Shown: positions 1-6,515 of the stretch, piece after piece
How the letters are laid out: each line of letters opens with the position of its first letter
Position numbering within the stretch: the first letter of the stretch is position 1
Assembly: GCA_020859745.1 (NCBI GenBank)
Contig: JAJBVQ010000254.1
Span: 1 to 10,559 of the forward strand
Reading direction: 5' to 3'
From: Rikenellaceae bacterium
GTDB lineage: Bacteria > Bacteroidota > Bacteroidia > Bacteroidales > Rikenellaceae
Length of the DNA stretch: 10,559 bases
The notes under the pieces: model-generated
Databases searched by the model: none
Seen by the model: only the letters and a program-made list of their open reading frames with translations
What the model was told of the DNA's origin: nothing
Made by a program: the position numbers and the translations under genes

Positions 1-766
1 CTCTCCCACGCATACCGGGCGGACGGTGGCGGAAAACGTTGTTGCCGGGTTTGCCGACGGGGGCGATACCGTGCGGCATATCGACCTGACTTTGCCGGAG
101 AGCTGTCCGGACGATATTCTTGTCGGCGGCATGGCGGTATTCGCCGCACCTGTCTATGGCGGGCGTGTGGCTGAGACTGCGGTCGAACGGTTCGGACGCA
201 TCCGGGCCGCAAAGCCGGGGCGTACGCCGACTATCCTGACCGTTGTCTACGGGAACCGGGATTATGAGGACGCTTTGGTCGAACTGCGGGATATTGCCGT
301 GCGGCAAGGATTCGTTCCTTTGTCCGCAGGGGCTTTCGTGGGCGAGCATTCCTACAGTAGGCCGGACGAGGGGATGCCCATTGCCGGAGGGAGGCCGGAC
401 ACGGCGGACTGTGCCGTCGCGAAGCGTTTCGGCGCGGAGTCGAGGGATAAGTATGACAAGCAGGGATGGACGCCGGTAGAGGTACGGGGGAATGTGCCTT
501 ATAGAGAAAAAGGCCCAGCCACTCCGGCTACGCCTGTAACCGATTCGGCACTGTGTACCGGATGCGGAAACTGCATCGACGTTTGCCCTACGGGCGTGGT
601 ATCCCTGACGGATGCCGGTTTGGCCGTAAGTGATGCGGCGGGATGTATCAAATGCTGCGCGTGCCTGAAATTCTGCCTCGTGGGTGCGCGTCGCTTCGAT
701 ACGCCCTATACGGAAAAACTATTCCGCAATTTCAGCGCCCGGCGCGAGCCGGAACTTTTCCTGTAA
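1..766 (+). CDS. Flavodoxin/ferredoxin fusion protein (EFR1-like), 5' end missing
   Basis: This is the 3' part of a gene that begins before the window. The frame is open from base 2, and its first residues (SPTHTGRTVAE) resemble the FMN-binding start of flavodoxins, so the in-frame GTG at 26 is probably not the start. Counting from that GTG, about residues 1-150 look flavodoxin-like (PVYGGRVAE, VYGNRDYEDAL). The C-terminus carries two ferredoxin C-x2-C-x2-C-x3-C motifs: Cys177/180/183/187, followed by a Pro, and Cys207/210/213/217, with an extra Cys at 211. Each would bind a [4Fe-4S] cluster. By family analogy it is a cytoplasmic electron carrier; its partner enzyme is not visible. The second cluster lacks the usual Pro after its last Cys (it reads CLVGA). 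It ends at TAA 764-766, 16 bp before a strong hairpin. The domain assignment is firm; the physiological role is unknown. Confidence 0.88.
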   Translation, partial: SPTHTGRTVAENVVAGFADGGDTVRHIDLTLPESCPDDILVGGMAVFAAPVYGGRVAETAVERFGRIRAAKPGRTPTILTVVYGNRDYEDALVELRDIAVRQGFVPLSAGAFVGEHSYSRPDEGMPIAGGRPDTADCAVAKRFGAESRDKYDKQGWTPVEVRGNVPYREKGPATPATPVTDSALCTGCGNCIDVCPTGVVSLTDAGLAVSDAAGCIKCCACLKFCLVGARRFDTPYTEKLFRNFSARREPELFL

Positions 767-782
767 CTTGTGCTGGTGTGCG

Positions 783-812
783 GCGAAGCCTACCGGTGCG
801 AGTAGGCTTCGC
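783..812 (+). terminator. Hairpin terminator after the ferredoxin gene
   Basis: An 11-bp perfect stem (783-793 with 802-812) encloses an 8-nt loop and is followed by a pyrimidine-rich TGTTCCTTTCC. It lies 16 bp after the ferredoxin stop. The stop codon of the converging small leftward ORF (790-792) sits in the left arm, so the same hairpin may end both transcripts. There is no long pure U-run, which makes the direction less certain. Confidence 0.7.
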
Positions 813-1077
813 TGTTCCTTTCCCGCCCGTACGGATGTATCGGCGGGATTTTGCGATGCGCGACCGTGATGCGGACCGGAGATGCCGATGGCTCGTATCC
901 CGCATTGCGCGCTTGTGCGGAGATCCGGTAAGCCTCCGCCCTCAGTACGGGCGGGCGGACGGCTTTACGCCGGCGCAGAGGACGTGCGGCGGGTTGCCGG
1001 ACGACGAAAGGTCGCAGCAGCAGGGATACAATAACGGCGGCAAGCAGGGAGGTCAATATTATCTCTTCGGTGTTCAT
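790..1077 (-). CDS. Small hypothetical membrane-anchored protein (95 aa)
   Basis: I do not recognise a family. The ORF encodes one hydrophobic segment near the N-terminus (about residues 6-21, IILTSLLAAVIVSLLL), followed by a basic, Pro/Arg-rich tail with no clear motifs. That suggests a single-pass inner-membrane protein with a short polar domain. Its ATG (1077-1075) overlaps the TGA of the preceding gene (1076-1074) as ATGA, the classic arrangement for translational coupling and the main reason to believe it is real. The stop lies inside the hairpin at 783-812. No ribosome binding site is obvious. The low-complexity basic C-terminus and lack of a family leave real doubt; it could be a chance open frame in GC-rich DNA. 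Confidence 0.5.
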   Translation of the reverse strand: MNTEEIILTSLLAAVIVSLLLRPFVVRQPAARPLRRRKAVRPPVLRAEAYRISAQARNAGYEPSASPVRITVAHRKIPPIHPYGRERNSEAYSHR

Positions 1078-1526
1078 GGCTTTTTAGGCGGTTTCCGGCT
1101 GATCCGGTACCGGTACGAGAAATCGGGGCCGGTTGCCGTGAAGTCGGGATTCTGTGTAGTTGCAATTATCGTGCAAGACTCTATCAAACAGTCCTTTCCG
1201 GTGTCGTTAGTTTTGAAAATAGTCCCTTTATACTGCCATTTCCCGTTTTCGGCGTTTTTTTCGGGACGGTCGACGGCAGTGATCCGGACCAACGGATTGA
1301 TCCCTTCGTCGGCCCAGGTGTTCCAGATGACGATCGTCGTCAGCCGGGCGCCGCAGGTCAGTCGTGCCCGTGCGTTGAGCGTCCGCCATGTGCCCGAAAC
1401 GGTGTCCAGTCGTTGTACGTACGGGTAGATCCGGGACGAACGTCCCGAGGGCTGCCGTGCCTGTGACGCGCATAGCGAGCAGGCAACGGCAGTCAGCAAA
1501 AGCGAAATGTGTAAAGGTCTGATCAT
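1074..1526 (-). CDS. Hypothetical exported protein (150 aa)
   Basis: I recognise no family. I chose the ATG at 1526-1524 over an upstream in-frame TTG at 1586, because it places a signal peptide at the N-terminus: MIRPLH, a hydrophobic stretch (about residues 7-20) and a possible signal peptidase I site after SQA (residue 23). Cys16 and Cys19 make a lipoprotein possible, but neither has a good lipobox. The mature part is about 125 residues, looks beta-rich and polar, has three Cys (58, 113, 118) and ends in a basic tail. It is probably periplasmic or cell-surface. It is the first gene of a two-gene leftward unit, with ATGA overlap to the next ORF. It is probably transcribed from the promoter at 1657-1686, which two palindromes overlap, so the divergent XRE regulator may control it. 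Confidence 0.65.
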   Translation of the reverse strand: MIRPLHISLLLTAVACSLCASQARQPSGRSSRIYPYVQRLDTVSGTWRTLNARARLTCGARLTTIVIWNTWADEGINPLVRITAVDRPEKNAENGKWQYKGTIFKTNDTGKDCLIESCTIIATTQNPDFTATGPDFSYRYRISRKPPKKP

Positions 1527-1631
1527 GTGGGGTAAAATGCTAAATGTACAAATCGCATATGTTCTGTGCAGGCCGATATTCGGCAACTCCGGACGGCTGG
1601 GTATGACATTGATTTACGGATAAGTTATATA

Positions 1632-1649
1632 GTTATCATATATGATAAC
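1632..1649. promoter_or_regulatory. Operator-like perfect palindrome, site 1
   Basis: GTTATCATATATGATAAC is an 18-bp perfect palindrome located at the predicted start site of the leftward promoter. A second, nearly identical copy lies 46 bp away (centre to centre), in the same divergent promoter region. Size, symmetry and position next to an XRE gene fit a dimeric HTH repressor binding site. Binding by that protein is inference. Confidence 0.7.
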
Positions 1650-1656
1650 CTGTTTG

Positions 1657-1686
1657 CAAAGATAAAGAAAAAACTTTGTTATCAAA
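1657..1686 (-). promoter_or_regulatory. Leftward Bacteroidota promoter for the small-protein pair
   Basis: Read on the minus strand, TTTG (1686-1683), an 18-nt spacer and TATCTTTG (1664-1657) match the Bacteroidota consensus TTTG-N19-21-TAnnTTTG, with a perfect -7 box and a spacer one base short. Transcription would start near 1650, giving a leader of about 125 nt before the ATG at 1526. One palindrome overlaps the -33 element and the other lies at the predicted start site, an arrangement expected for repression. Confidence 0.65.
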
Positions 1687-1695
1687 TATGATAAC
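1678..1695. promoter_or_regulatory. Operator-like palindrome, site 2
   Basis: GTTATCAAATATGATAAC differs from site 1 at one base and stays palindromic except for one position pair near the centre. It overlaps the -33 TTTG of the leftward promoter (1683-1686) and ends 6 bp before the XRE start codon at 1702. A protein bound here could block both leftward transcription and expression of the XRE gene itself (autoregulation). Confidence 0.7.
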
Positions 1696-1701
1696 GGGGT
1701 C

Positions 1702-1914
1702 ATGAACGACATTTTGTACCGGATCGGTCGGCGGATCGTGCAGCTGAGGACGGAGCGGGGGATCAGCCAGCAGGATCTCGCGGCGCGGTGCAATTTCGAG
1801 AAGTCGAACATGAGCCGGATCGAATACGGCCGCACTAATGTGACCGTCGGGACGTTGCTGACCATCTGCCGCGCGCTGGAGGTGAAGCTCCGCGACCTGG
1901 TGGACGTCGAATAG
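1702..1914 (+). CDS. XRE-family HTH transcriptional regulator (70 aa)
   Basis: The protein is almost only a Cro/CI-type helix-turn-helix domain. Residues 8-28 form the first helices (GRRIVQLRTERGISQQDLAAR), the recognition helix is about 32-44 (FEKSNMSRIEYGR), and the domain ends with the usual TLLTICRALEVKLRDLVD. At 70 aa it is typical of small stand-alone repressors that bind DNA as dimers; there is no ligand or protease domain. The ATG follows a GGGG (1696-1699) that may act as a weak ribosome binding site. It lies divergent to the two small leftward genes and directly downstream of two 18-bp palindromes, so I infer that it represses that pair and itself. A weak rightward -7 box (AAACTTTG, 1671-1678) is present. 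Small regulators of this kind also occur with restriction-modification, toxin-antitoxin and phage modules, but no such partner is recognisable here. Confidence 0.92.
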   Translation: MNDILYRIGRRIVQLRTERGISQQDLAARCNFEKSNMSRIEYGRTNVTVGTLLTICRALEVKLRDLVDVE

Positions 1915-1979
1915 CGCAACTTGGGCCGCAGGGTCCTATTTTTTGCCGGACGGCATGTACAACCGAACCCCTTTTTACA

Positions 1980-1987
1980 TATTTTTG
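1980..1987 (+). promoter_or_regulatory. -7 promoter box for the coiled-coil lipoprotein gene
   Basis: TATTTTTG is a perfect TAnnTTTG match in an AT-rich patch, 27 bp before the ATG at 2015. No TTTG was found at the expected -33 spacing; the nearest (around 1942-1945) is too far. Transcription would start near 1994, giving a leader of about 20 nt. Confidence 0.55.
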
Positions 1988-2014
1988 CGGGGTATCATTT
2001 AACTGATTTCGATT

Positions 2015-2878
2015 ATGAAGAAGATCCTGATTTTTGCCGCTGTGGCAACGTTGTTCGCCTCCTGCGGCCCGAAATCCGAAAAACCGGACGCGACGGCGCT
2101 GGCCAACGACTCGCTCTCCCTGGTGATCGCGGCGAAGGATTCGATCATCAACGACGCGTTCAACAGCATCGGCGAGATCGCAGCCAATATCAACCAGATC
2201 GCGGAACGCGAGAAACTGGTCACTCGCCAGACTTCGGCTGGAGGAGAGCTGACCAAGCCGGTCAGGGAGCAGATCGCGGAGAACATTACGGCCATCAGCG
2301 AGCTGCTGGACAAAAACCGCGCGACGATCGCCCGGCTACAGGTGTCGGCCAAGAAGCTGAAAGAGGCCAATGTGAAGATCGACGCTTTGCAGACCCTGAT
2401 CGCGCAGTTGCAGGAGCAGCTGGACCAGAAGAACGCCCAGCTGGCGGCGCTGACCGACCAGGTCAAGGCGCTGAAGGTCGAAGTCGAGGCGCTGGGCCAC
2501 ACGGTGTCGAACCTGGAGAGCGATAAAACCGAGTTGCAGGGCACGGTGGCGGATCAGGATGCGAAACTGCACACGGTTTACTACATCGTGGCCAGCGACA
2601 AGGATCTGGTGGCGAAGGATATCGTGGACAAGAAGGGCTTTATCGGCCGCACGCGGGTGGTCAGCGATAACGCCTCGATGACGGATTTCACCAAGGCCGA
2701 TGACCGGACGGTGGAACGCATTCCGATCGGCAAGGCGAAGGTGAAGATCGTCACTTCGCACCCGGAGAAGAGTTACATGCTGGTCAAAGGGTCGAAGGAC
2801 GTGGTCGAAGAGCTGGTCATCACCGATAAGGACGCTTTCTGGAAGAACTCCAAGATGCTGGTGGTATCACACAAATAA
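2015..2878 (+). CDS. Coiled-coil lipoprotein, Cbp1-like (287 aa)
   Basis: The N-terminus is a lipoprotein signal (MKKILIFAAVATLFASC) with the lipid-accepting Cys at 17, so the mature protein should be anchored to a membrane, possibly exposed at the surface. From about residue 45 to 185 it is rich in heptad-like Leu/Ile/Ala patterns with Glu/Lys/Gln and predicts a long coiled coil. Residues about 190-287 form a compact C-terminal domain starting YYIVASDKDLVAKDIVDKKGFIG. From memory, this layout and the YY-x5-K-x-L ... KKGFIG pattern resemble Bacteroides lipoproteins annotated as the Cbp1 family of collagen-binding adhesins; that match is by eye, and collagen binding here is not shown. It is a single-gene unit with its own -7 box upstream and a strong terminator downstream. 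Codon use is like that of its neighbours. Confidence 0.85.
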   Translation: MKKILIFAAVATLFASCGPKSEKPDATALANDSLSLVIAAKDSIINDAFNSIGEIAANINQIAEREKLVTRQTSAGGELTKPVREQIAENITAISELLDKNRATIARLQVSAKKLKEANVKIDALQTLIAQLQEQLDQKNAQLAALTDQVKALKVEVEALGHTVSNLESDKTELQGTVADQDAKLHTVYYIVASDKDLVAKDIVDKKGFIGRTRVVSDNASMTDFTKADDRTVERIPIGKAKVKIVTSHPEKSYMLVKGSKDVVEELVITDKDAFWKNSKMLVVSHK

Positions 2879-2922
2879 AGACCGCCTTTCATCACCCCCT
2901 CAGCGGTGATAATTGTTATTCT

Positions 2923-2958
2923 AAAGGCTTGTCACTGCGACAAGCCTTTCGCTTTTTT
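2923..2958 (+). terminator. Rho-independent terminator of the lipoprotein gene
   Basis: An 11-bp perfect stem (2923-2933 with 2939-2949) with a 5-nt loop is followed by CGC and six T (2953-2958). A weaker hairpin (2891-2896 with 2905-2910) precedes it. The strong stem overlaps the last codons and the TGA stop (2932-2934) of the converging transporter gene. Confidence 0.85.
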
Positions 2959-3858
2959 AAGGAAACCGAACCGAAAGCCCCGTTCGGCCACATAGACGCC
3001 GCACAGGATCAGCGCCGAACCCGCCAGCGCCACCCACGTGATACGCTCGTCCAGCACGATCGACGAAGTGACCAGCGTCACCAGCGGCACCACATAGATG
3101 TAGCTCGTCGCCCGGATCGCCCCCAGCCGCGCCACCGCCGTGTTCCACATGATGTAGCACAGCATCGACGCCACCAGCCCCAGGAACAACAGGTTCCCCA
3201 GTACTACCGGCGAAAAGACCGTCTTCATATTCCAGGCCGGCGGATCGACCGCCAAAACTGGGATCAGCGTCACGATCCCGTAGAAAAAGACCTTGCGCGT
3301 CACGAACAGGATCGGATAGTCTTCCTGTTGCAGCCGTTTGAGGATCAGGCAGTAGAACGCCCACATCAATCCCGCCGCCAGCGTCAGCATATCCCCCGCC
3401 GGATTGATCCGCAGGATAAAGCTGCCGTTGAAGACCACCAGCGCCACCCCGGCCAGCGCCATCAACGAACCGTAGGCCAAATCCGCCTTCAGCCGCTCCC
3501 GGCGGTGGAACAGCAGCCACACCAGTGCCGTCAGGATCGGCGTCGTGCTCAGGATCAGCGACACGTTGGAGGCCAGCGTGATGCCCAGCGCCGTGTTCTC
3601 GGTCACGAAGTAAAGCGATCCGCCGCACAGTCCTGCCGCCACGAACAGCAACTCGTCCCGCCAGCTCCGCGAGCGGATCACCTTCGGGGCAAAGAACCAG
3701 ATGGCGGCATAGGCGAGCAGGAAACGGTAAAAAAGTATTTCGGCCGGCGTCAGCCCGTAGCCCAACAGTATCTTGGTCGATACGAAAGTCGTTCCCCAGA
3801 TGGCTACCGTTACCAAAGCCATCAGGTGCCAGCGAGCCGTTCCGCGCGTATTGTCCAT
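2932..3858 (-). CDS. EamA/RhaT-type DMT-superfamily transporter (308 aa)
   Basis: A hydrophobic protein of the usual length for the 10-TM drug/metabolite transporter family, with two EamA repeats of about 140 residues (roughly 10-140 and 155-300). The first repeat begins AIWGTTFVSTKILL, a family hallmark, followed by LTPAEILFYRFLLAY. The second includes AGLMWAFYCLILKRL and ends ITWVALAGSALILCGVYVAERG. It is expected in the inner membrane as a metabolite exporter or exchanger; the substrate cannot be read from the sequence. The start is ATG at 3858-3856, about 24 bp after a perfect TATCTTTG -7 box. Its last six codons and stop are part of the lipoprotein gene's terminator stem. The gene lies downstream of the permease gene on the same strand, separated by 80 bp that contain this promoter box, so it is probably transcribed separately. 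Confidence 0.9.
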   Translation of the reverse strand: MDNTRGTARWHLMALVTVAIWGTTFVSTKILLGYGLTPAEILFYRFLLAYAAIWFFAPKVIRSRSWRDELLFVAAGLCGGSLYFVTENTALGITLASNVSLILSTTPILTALVWLLFHRRERLKADLAYGSLMALAGVALVVFNGSFILRINPAGDMLTLAAGLMWAFYCLILKRLQQEDYPILFVTRKVFFYGIVTLIPVLAVDPPAWNMKTVFSPVVLGNLLFLGLVASMLCYIMWNTAVARLGAIRATSYIYVVPLVTLVTSSIVLDERITWVALAGSALILCGVYVAERGFRFGFLKKAKGLSQ

Positions 3859-3881
3859 AGCAAAGTCTTATCCGTAAGGCG

Positions 3882-3889
3882 CAAAGATA
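3882..3889 (-). promoter_or_regulatory. -7 promoter box for the EamA transporter gene
   Basis: On the minus strand this reads TATCTTTG, a perfect TAnnTTTG box, 23 bp upstream of the ATG at 3858. No TTTG lies at the usual -33 distance; that stretch is GC-rich. The 80-bp gap (3859-3938) holds nothing else I can identify. Confidence 0.5.
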
Positions 3890-3938
3890 CGCAAATTATC
3901 CCGCGCCCGCCGGACGGCGGCCCAGCAAAATGCAGGCG

Positions 3939-6362
3939 TTATTCGGCCTTCAGCGACTTGATCGGGTTCGACCGCAGCGTGATCAGGATGCGTCCGCTGA
4001 CCGTCGCCAGCGTCACCGCCACGATCACCGCCACCGGCACCGCGAACAGCCACCACACCATCCCCACCCGGAACGGATAGCCGCCCAGCCAGCCCTCCAT
4101 GGCATACCACGCCAGCGGCACGCCGATCACCACCGCCGCCATCACCAGCCACATGAACTCCGCCGACAGGTTGCAGAACAGGTTGAAACCCGTCGCCCCG
4201 AACACCTTGCGCACACCCATCTCCTTGCGCCGGTTGTTGGCCGCGAAGAGCGTCAGGATCCACAGCCCCACGATGGCGATGAACAGGGCCAGCCCCGAGA
4301 AGAGCGCAAACACCGCCCCGAAACGGCTGTCCGCATTGTACTGCTTGTCGTAGAACTGGTCCACGAAAAAGCTGTCGAAGGTCGATTCGATAAAGAATCG
4401 TTTCCACCGGGTTTCCGCCTCGCGCAGGATATCATGGACCGGGGCATCCTCCGAGAACTTCACCGAAATGAACTTCTGCGGGATCCAGCCGATCGCGCTC
4501 TCGCGGATCATCATGATCGGCGTATAGGCATTCCCCAGCCCCTGCTGGTGGTAATCTTTCACCACCCCGACGATCTCCATCGGCAGGTTCTCGCGCGTCT
4601 CGACCGAAACCTTTTGCCCCAACGCCTCCTCCGGCGCCGCGAATCCCAGCGTGCGCGCCGCCGTTTCGTTGATTACCATCCTGTCCTCATCCCCCGTGAA
4701 CTCCTCGCCGAAACCCCGGCCAGCCACCACCTCCAGATCATAAGTCCGGATATAGTCGTAATCCGACACCAGCATCTCGTACAGCCGGTTCTGCATCGTC
4801 GCGTCGCTCGTGAGGTGGTTCGACAGGAACGTGGCCACCTCCATGCCCGGCACCGAATTGGATGTCGCCACATCTTCCACCCCCTTGAGCGATTTCAACT
4901 CCCTTTTGTAGGCCTCGATCTTGGCCTGCATATCTTTCGTCGCCCCCGGATACTTGATCGCGAACACCCGCTGGATGTCGATCCCCAGCGGCTGGTTCCG
5001 CATATAGGCCAGCTGGCGGTTCACCGTGAAGGTTCCCGCGATCAGCACCAGCGATGCCGTGAACTGCAATACCACCAAACACTTGCGGACGAATCCCGCC
5101 TTACCGGTATGGGTATACTTCCCTTTGAGCACCTCCGACGGCCTGACGTTCGAGATAATGAAGGCCGGGTAAAAACCCGACAGCACCACCCCGGCGGCGA
5201 AAGTCGCCACGGCCGCCACCCAGAACACCGGCCGGCCCAGCATCACGAAACCGATCTCTTTGCCGATCAGCTGGTTGAACAGCGGGCTGAACAGCGATAC
5301 CAGCCCCACCGCCAGCAAGAGGGCCACCAGATTGACGACCGTCGATTCCAGCATGAACTGGCCGATCAGCTGCCGCCGCGTGCCGCCCGATACCTTCCGG
5401 ATACCCACTTCGCGCGCCCGTTCGAGCGACCGCGCCGTGGTCAGGTTGATATAGTTGATCCACGCGATCGCCAGAATCGCCAGCGCTACGAGGATCAGGG
5501 TCGTCACCGTGCTTTTGCTCCCCTTCGCTTCGCGCTCGTACTGTTTCCACGGGGCCAGGTGCACCTCTTCCACGGGGTTCAGCACCACTTTCCAGGTCTT
5601 GTTTTTCAGAGCCGCTTCGGTTTTGTAGGTTTCCGACATGGTCGTGAATGCCTCTTCGACCTTACGCGGGTCGGTGCCCGGGGCCAGCCGTACGTAGGTG
5701 TAGACCTCGTGCCGGTACCAGTAGTTGTCCAGCCATTTGGGCAGCGTTTTCCAAGAGATGAAAAAGTCGAACTGGATCTGCGAGTTGCGCGGCATCGGCT
5801 CCAGCACGCCCGTCACCTCGCAGTTCAGTTCGCCGTTGAGCGAATTGAACCGCAGGGTCTTGCCCATCGGATCCTCGTCCGGGAAATACTTGGCCGCCGC
5901 GTAGGGGGTGATAACCACCTTGTTCGGGCCATCCAGCGCATTCGCCGGATCGCCCTCTTTCAGCCGGAAGCCGAACAGGTCGAACATCGCCGGATCGACC
6001 GACGTGACGCTGTTCTCCCGGTACTGCCGGTCGCCGTAGCGGACGATCTGCTCCGTATTGTTGATGTCGAACCGCACCATCTGCTCCACGCCGGGGATAT
6101 TCTGTTTCATGGCCGGCCCGTAGCCGTAGGACGAAGTCGCCCAGTCGTCGGTCAGGGTATTGCCCTCGTAGAACCGGCTCTCGACCCGGAAGACGCGCTC
6201 TTTGTCGGGGTGCATCGAGTCGTAGCTTTTCTCGAAAACGACGTAATTGAGAATCAGCAGCGCCACGGCCATGCCCACGGCCAGCGATAAGATGTTGACG
6301 GCGGTAAAAAGCTTATGTCGTCCCAGGTTACGGAACGTAAGCAGCAGGTAGTTACCTATCAT
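3939..6362 (-). CDS. MacB/FtsX-type ABC transporter permease (807 aa)
   Basis: This is a permease of the type VII (MacB-like) ABC transporters, with the duplicated layout common in Bacteroidota: TM1 (about residues 20-42), a large MacB_PCD-type periplasmic domain, three TM helices of an FtsX domain, then TM5, a second periplasmic domain and three C-terminal TM helices of the second FtsX domain, eight TM in all. Both FtsX halves carry the cytoplasmic coupling signature (RAREVGIRKVSGGTRRQL and RRKEMGVRKVFGAT). I chose the ATG at 6362 (MIGNYLLLTFRNLGRHK) because these proteins normally begin there; an in-frame ATG at 6404 would add 14 residues. Such permeases act with a separate MacB-type ATPase in mechanotransmission or export. 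No ATPase gene is adjacent, so it must share one encoded elsewhere. No convincing promoter was found upstream. The substrate is unknown. Confidence 0.92.
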   Translation of the reverse strand: MIGNYLLLTFRNLGRHKLFTAVNILSLAVGMAVALLILNYVVFEKSYDSMHPDKERVFRVESRFYEGNTLTDDWATSSYGYGPAMKQNIPGVEQMVRFDINNTEQIVRYGDRQYRENSVTSVDPAMFDLFGFRLKEGDPANALDGPNKVVITPYAAAKYFPDEDPMGKTLRFNSLNGELNCEVTGVLEPMPRNSQIQFDFFISWKTLPKWLDNYWYRHEVYTYVRLAPGTDPRKVEEAFTTMSETYKTEAALKNKTWKVVLNPVEEVHLAPWKQYEREAKGSKSTVTTLILVALAILAIAWINYINLTTARSLERAREVGIRKVSGGTRRQLIGQFMLESTVVNLVALLLAVGLVSLFSPLFNQLIGKEIGFVMLGRPVFWVAAVATFAAGVVLSGFYPAFIISNVRPSEVLKGKYTHTGKAGFVRKCLVVLQFTASLVLIAGTFTVNRQLAYMRNQPLGIDIQRVFAIKYPGATKDMQAKIEAYKRELKSLKGVEDVATSNSVPGMEVATFLSNHLTSDATMQNRLYEMLVSDYDYIRTYDLEVVAGRGFGEEFTGDEDRMVINETAARTLGFAAPEEALGQKVSVETRENLPMEIVGVVKDYHQQGLGNAYTPIMMIRESAIGWIPQKFISVKFSEDAPVHDILREAETRWKRFFIESTFDSFFVDQFYDKQYNADSRFGAVFALFSGLALFIAIVGLWILTLFAANNRRKEMGVRKVFGATGFNLFCNLSAEFMWLVMAAVVIGVPLAWYAMEGWLGGYPFRVGMVWWLFAVPVAVIVAVTLATVSGRILITLRSNPIKSLKAE

Positions 6363-6469
6363 GTCGGAAAGAGGTATTTGAATGAAGAAATAGAAATATG
6401 CCAATATAATGCCATCCGGATCATCATGCTGAATAACAAATATTTATATATAAACCTTCATGCCGGGAT

Positions 6470-6508
6470 TGTCTAATTTATTGACACAAACTGTCTATTT
6501 ATTTGACA
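6470..6508. repeat. Two tandem TGTC-N9-GACA boxes, 22 bp apart
   Basis: Unit 1 (6470-6486) reads TGTCTAATTTATTGACA and unit 2 (6492-6508) reads TGTCTATTTATTTGACA. They match at 14 of 17 positions, each is an inverted repeat, and their 22-bp period is about two helical turns. They lie in an AT-rich patch between the permease start and the surface-protein remnant, where the GC content drops sharply. They could be operator sites or the worn end of an inserted or deleted segment. Confidence 0.5.
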
Positions 6509-6515
6509 GTCGGTG

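Noticed and set aside
643..1428. 261-codon + strand frame from inside the ferredoxin gene through 1428
   Set aside because: It runs through the terminator hairpin at 783-812, starts inside a real gene, and lies opposite the ATGA-coupled small genes, which have better signals (signal peptide, TM, promoter).
1527..1586. 20-residue N-terminal extension of the exported protein from a TTG at 1586
   Set aside because: The extension would bury the signal peptide; the ATG at 1526 gives a normal signal peptide start.
1614..1919. 101-codon minus-strand frame opposite the XRE regulator
   Set aside because: It is antisense to a textbook HTH domain and runs through both operators and the leftward promoter.
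2336..2761. Frames overlapping the lipoprotein coiled coil (+1921-2526, -1999-2544, -2336-2761)
   Set aside because: These are shadows created by heptad-repetitive codons; only the 2015-2878 frame has a signal peptide and a terminator.
2929..4080. 383-codon + strand frame opposite the EamA transporter
   Set aside because: Gln/Arg/His-rich antisense translation with no motif; the minus strand has a complete 10-TM transporter.
3930..6290. 786-codon open frame on the + strand opposite the permease gene
   Set aside because: It is the antisense shadow of a clear permease gene in GC-rich DNA. The translation is His/Arg/Gln-rich with no domain, and it spans the 80-bp promoter gap.
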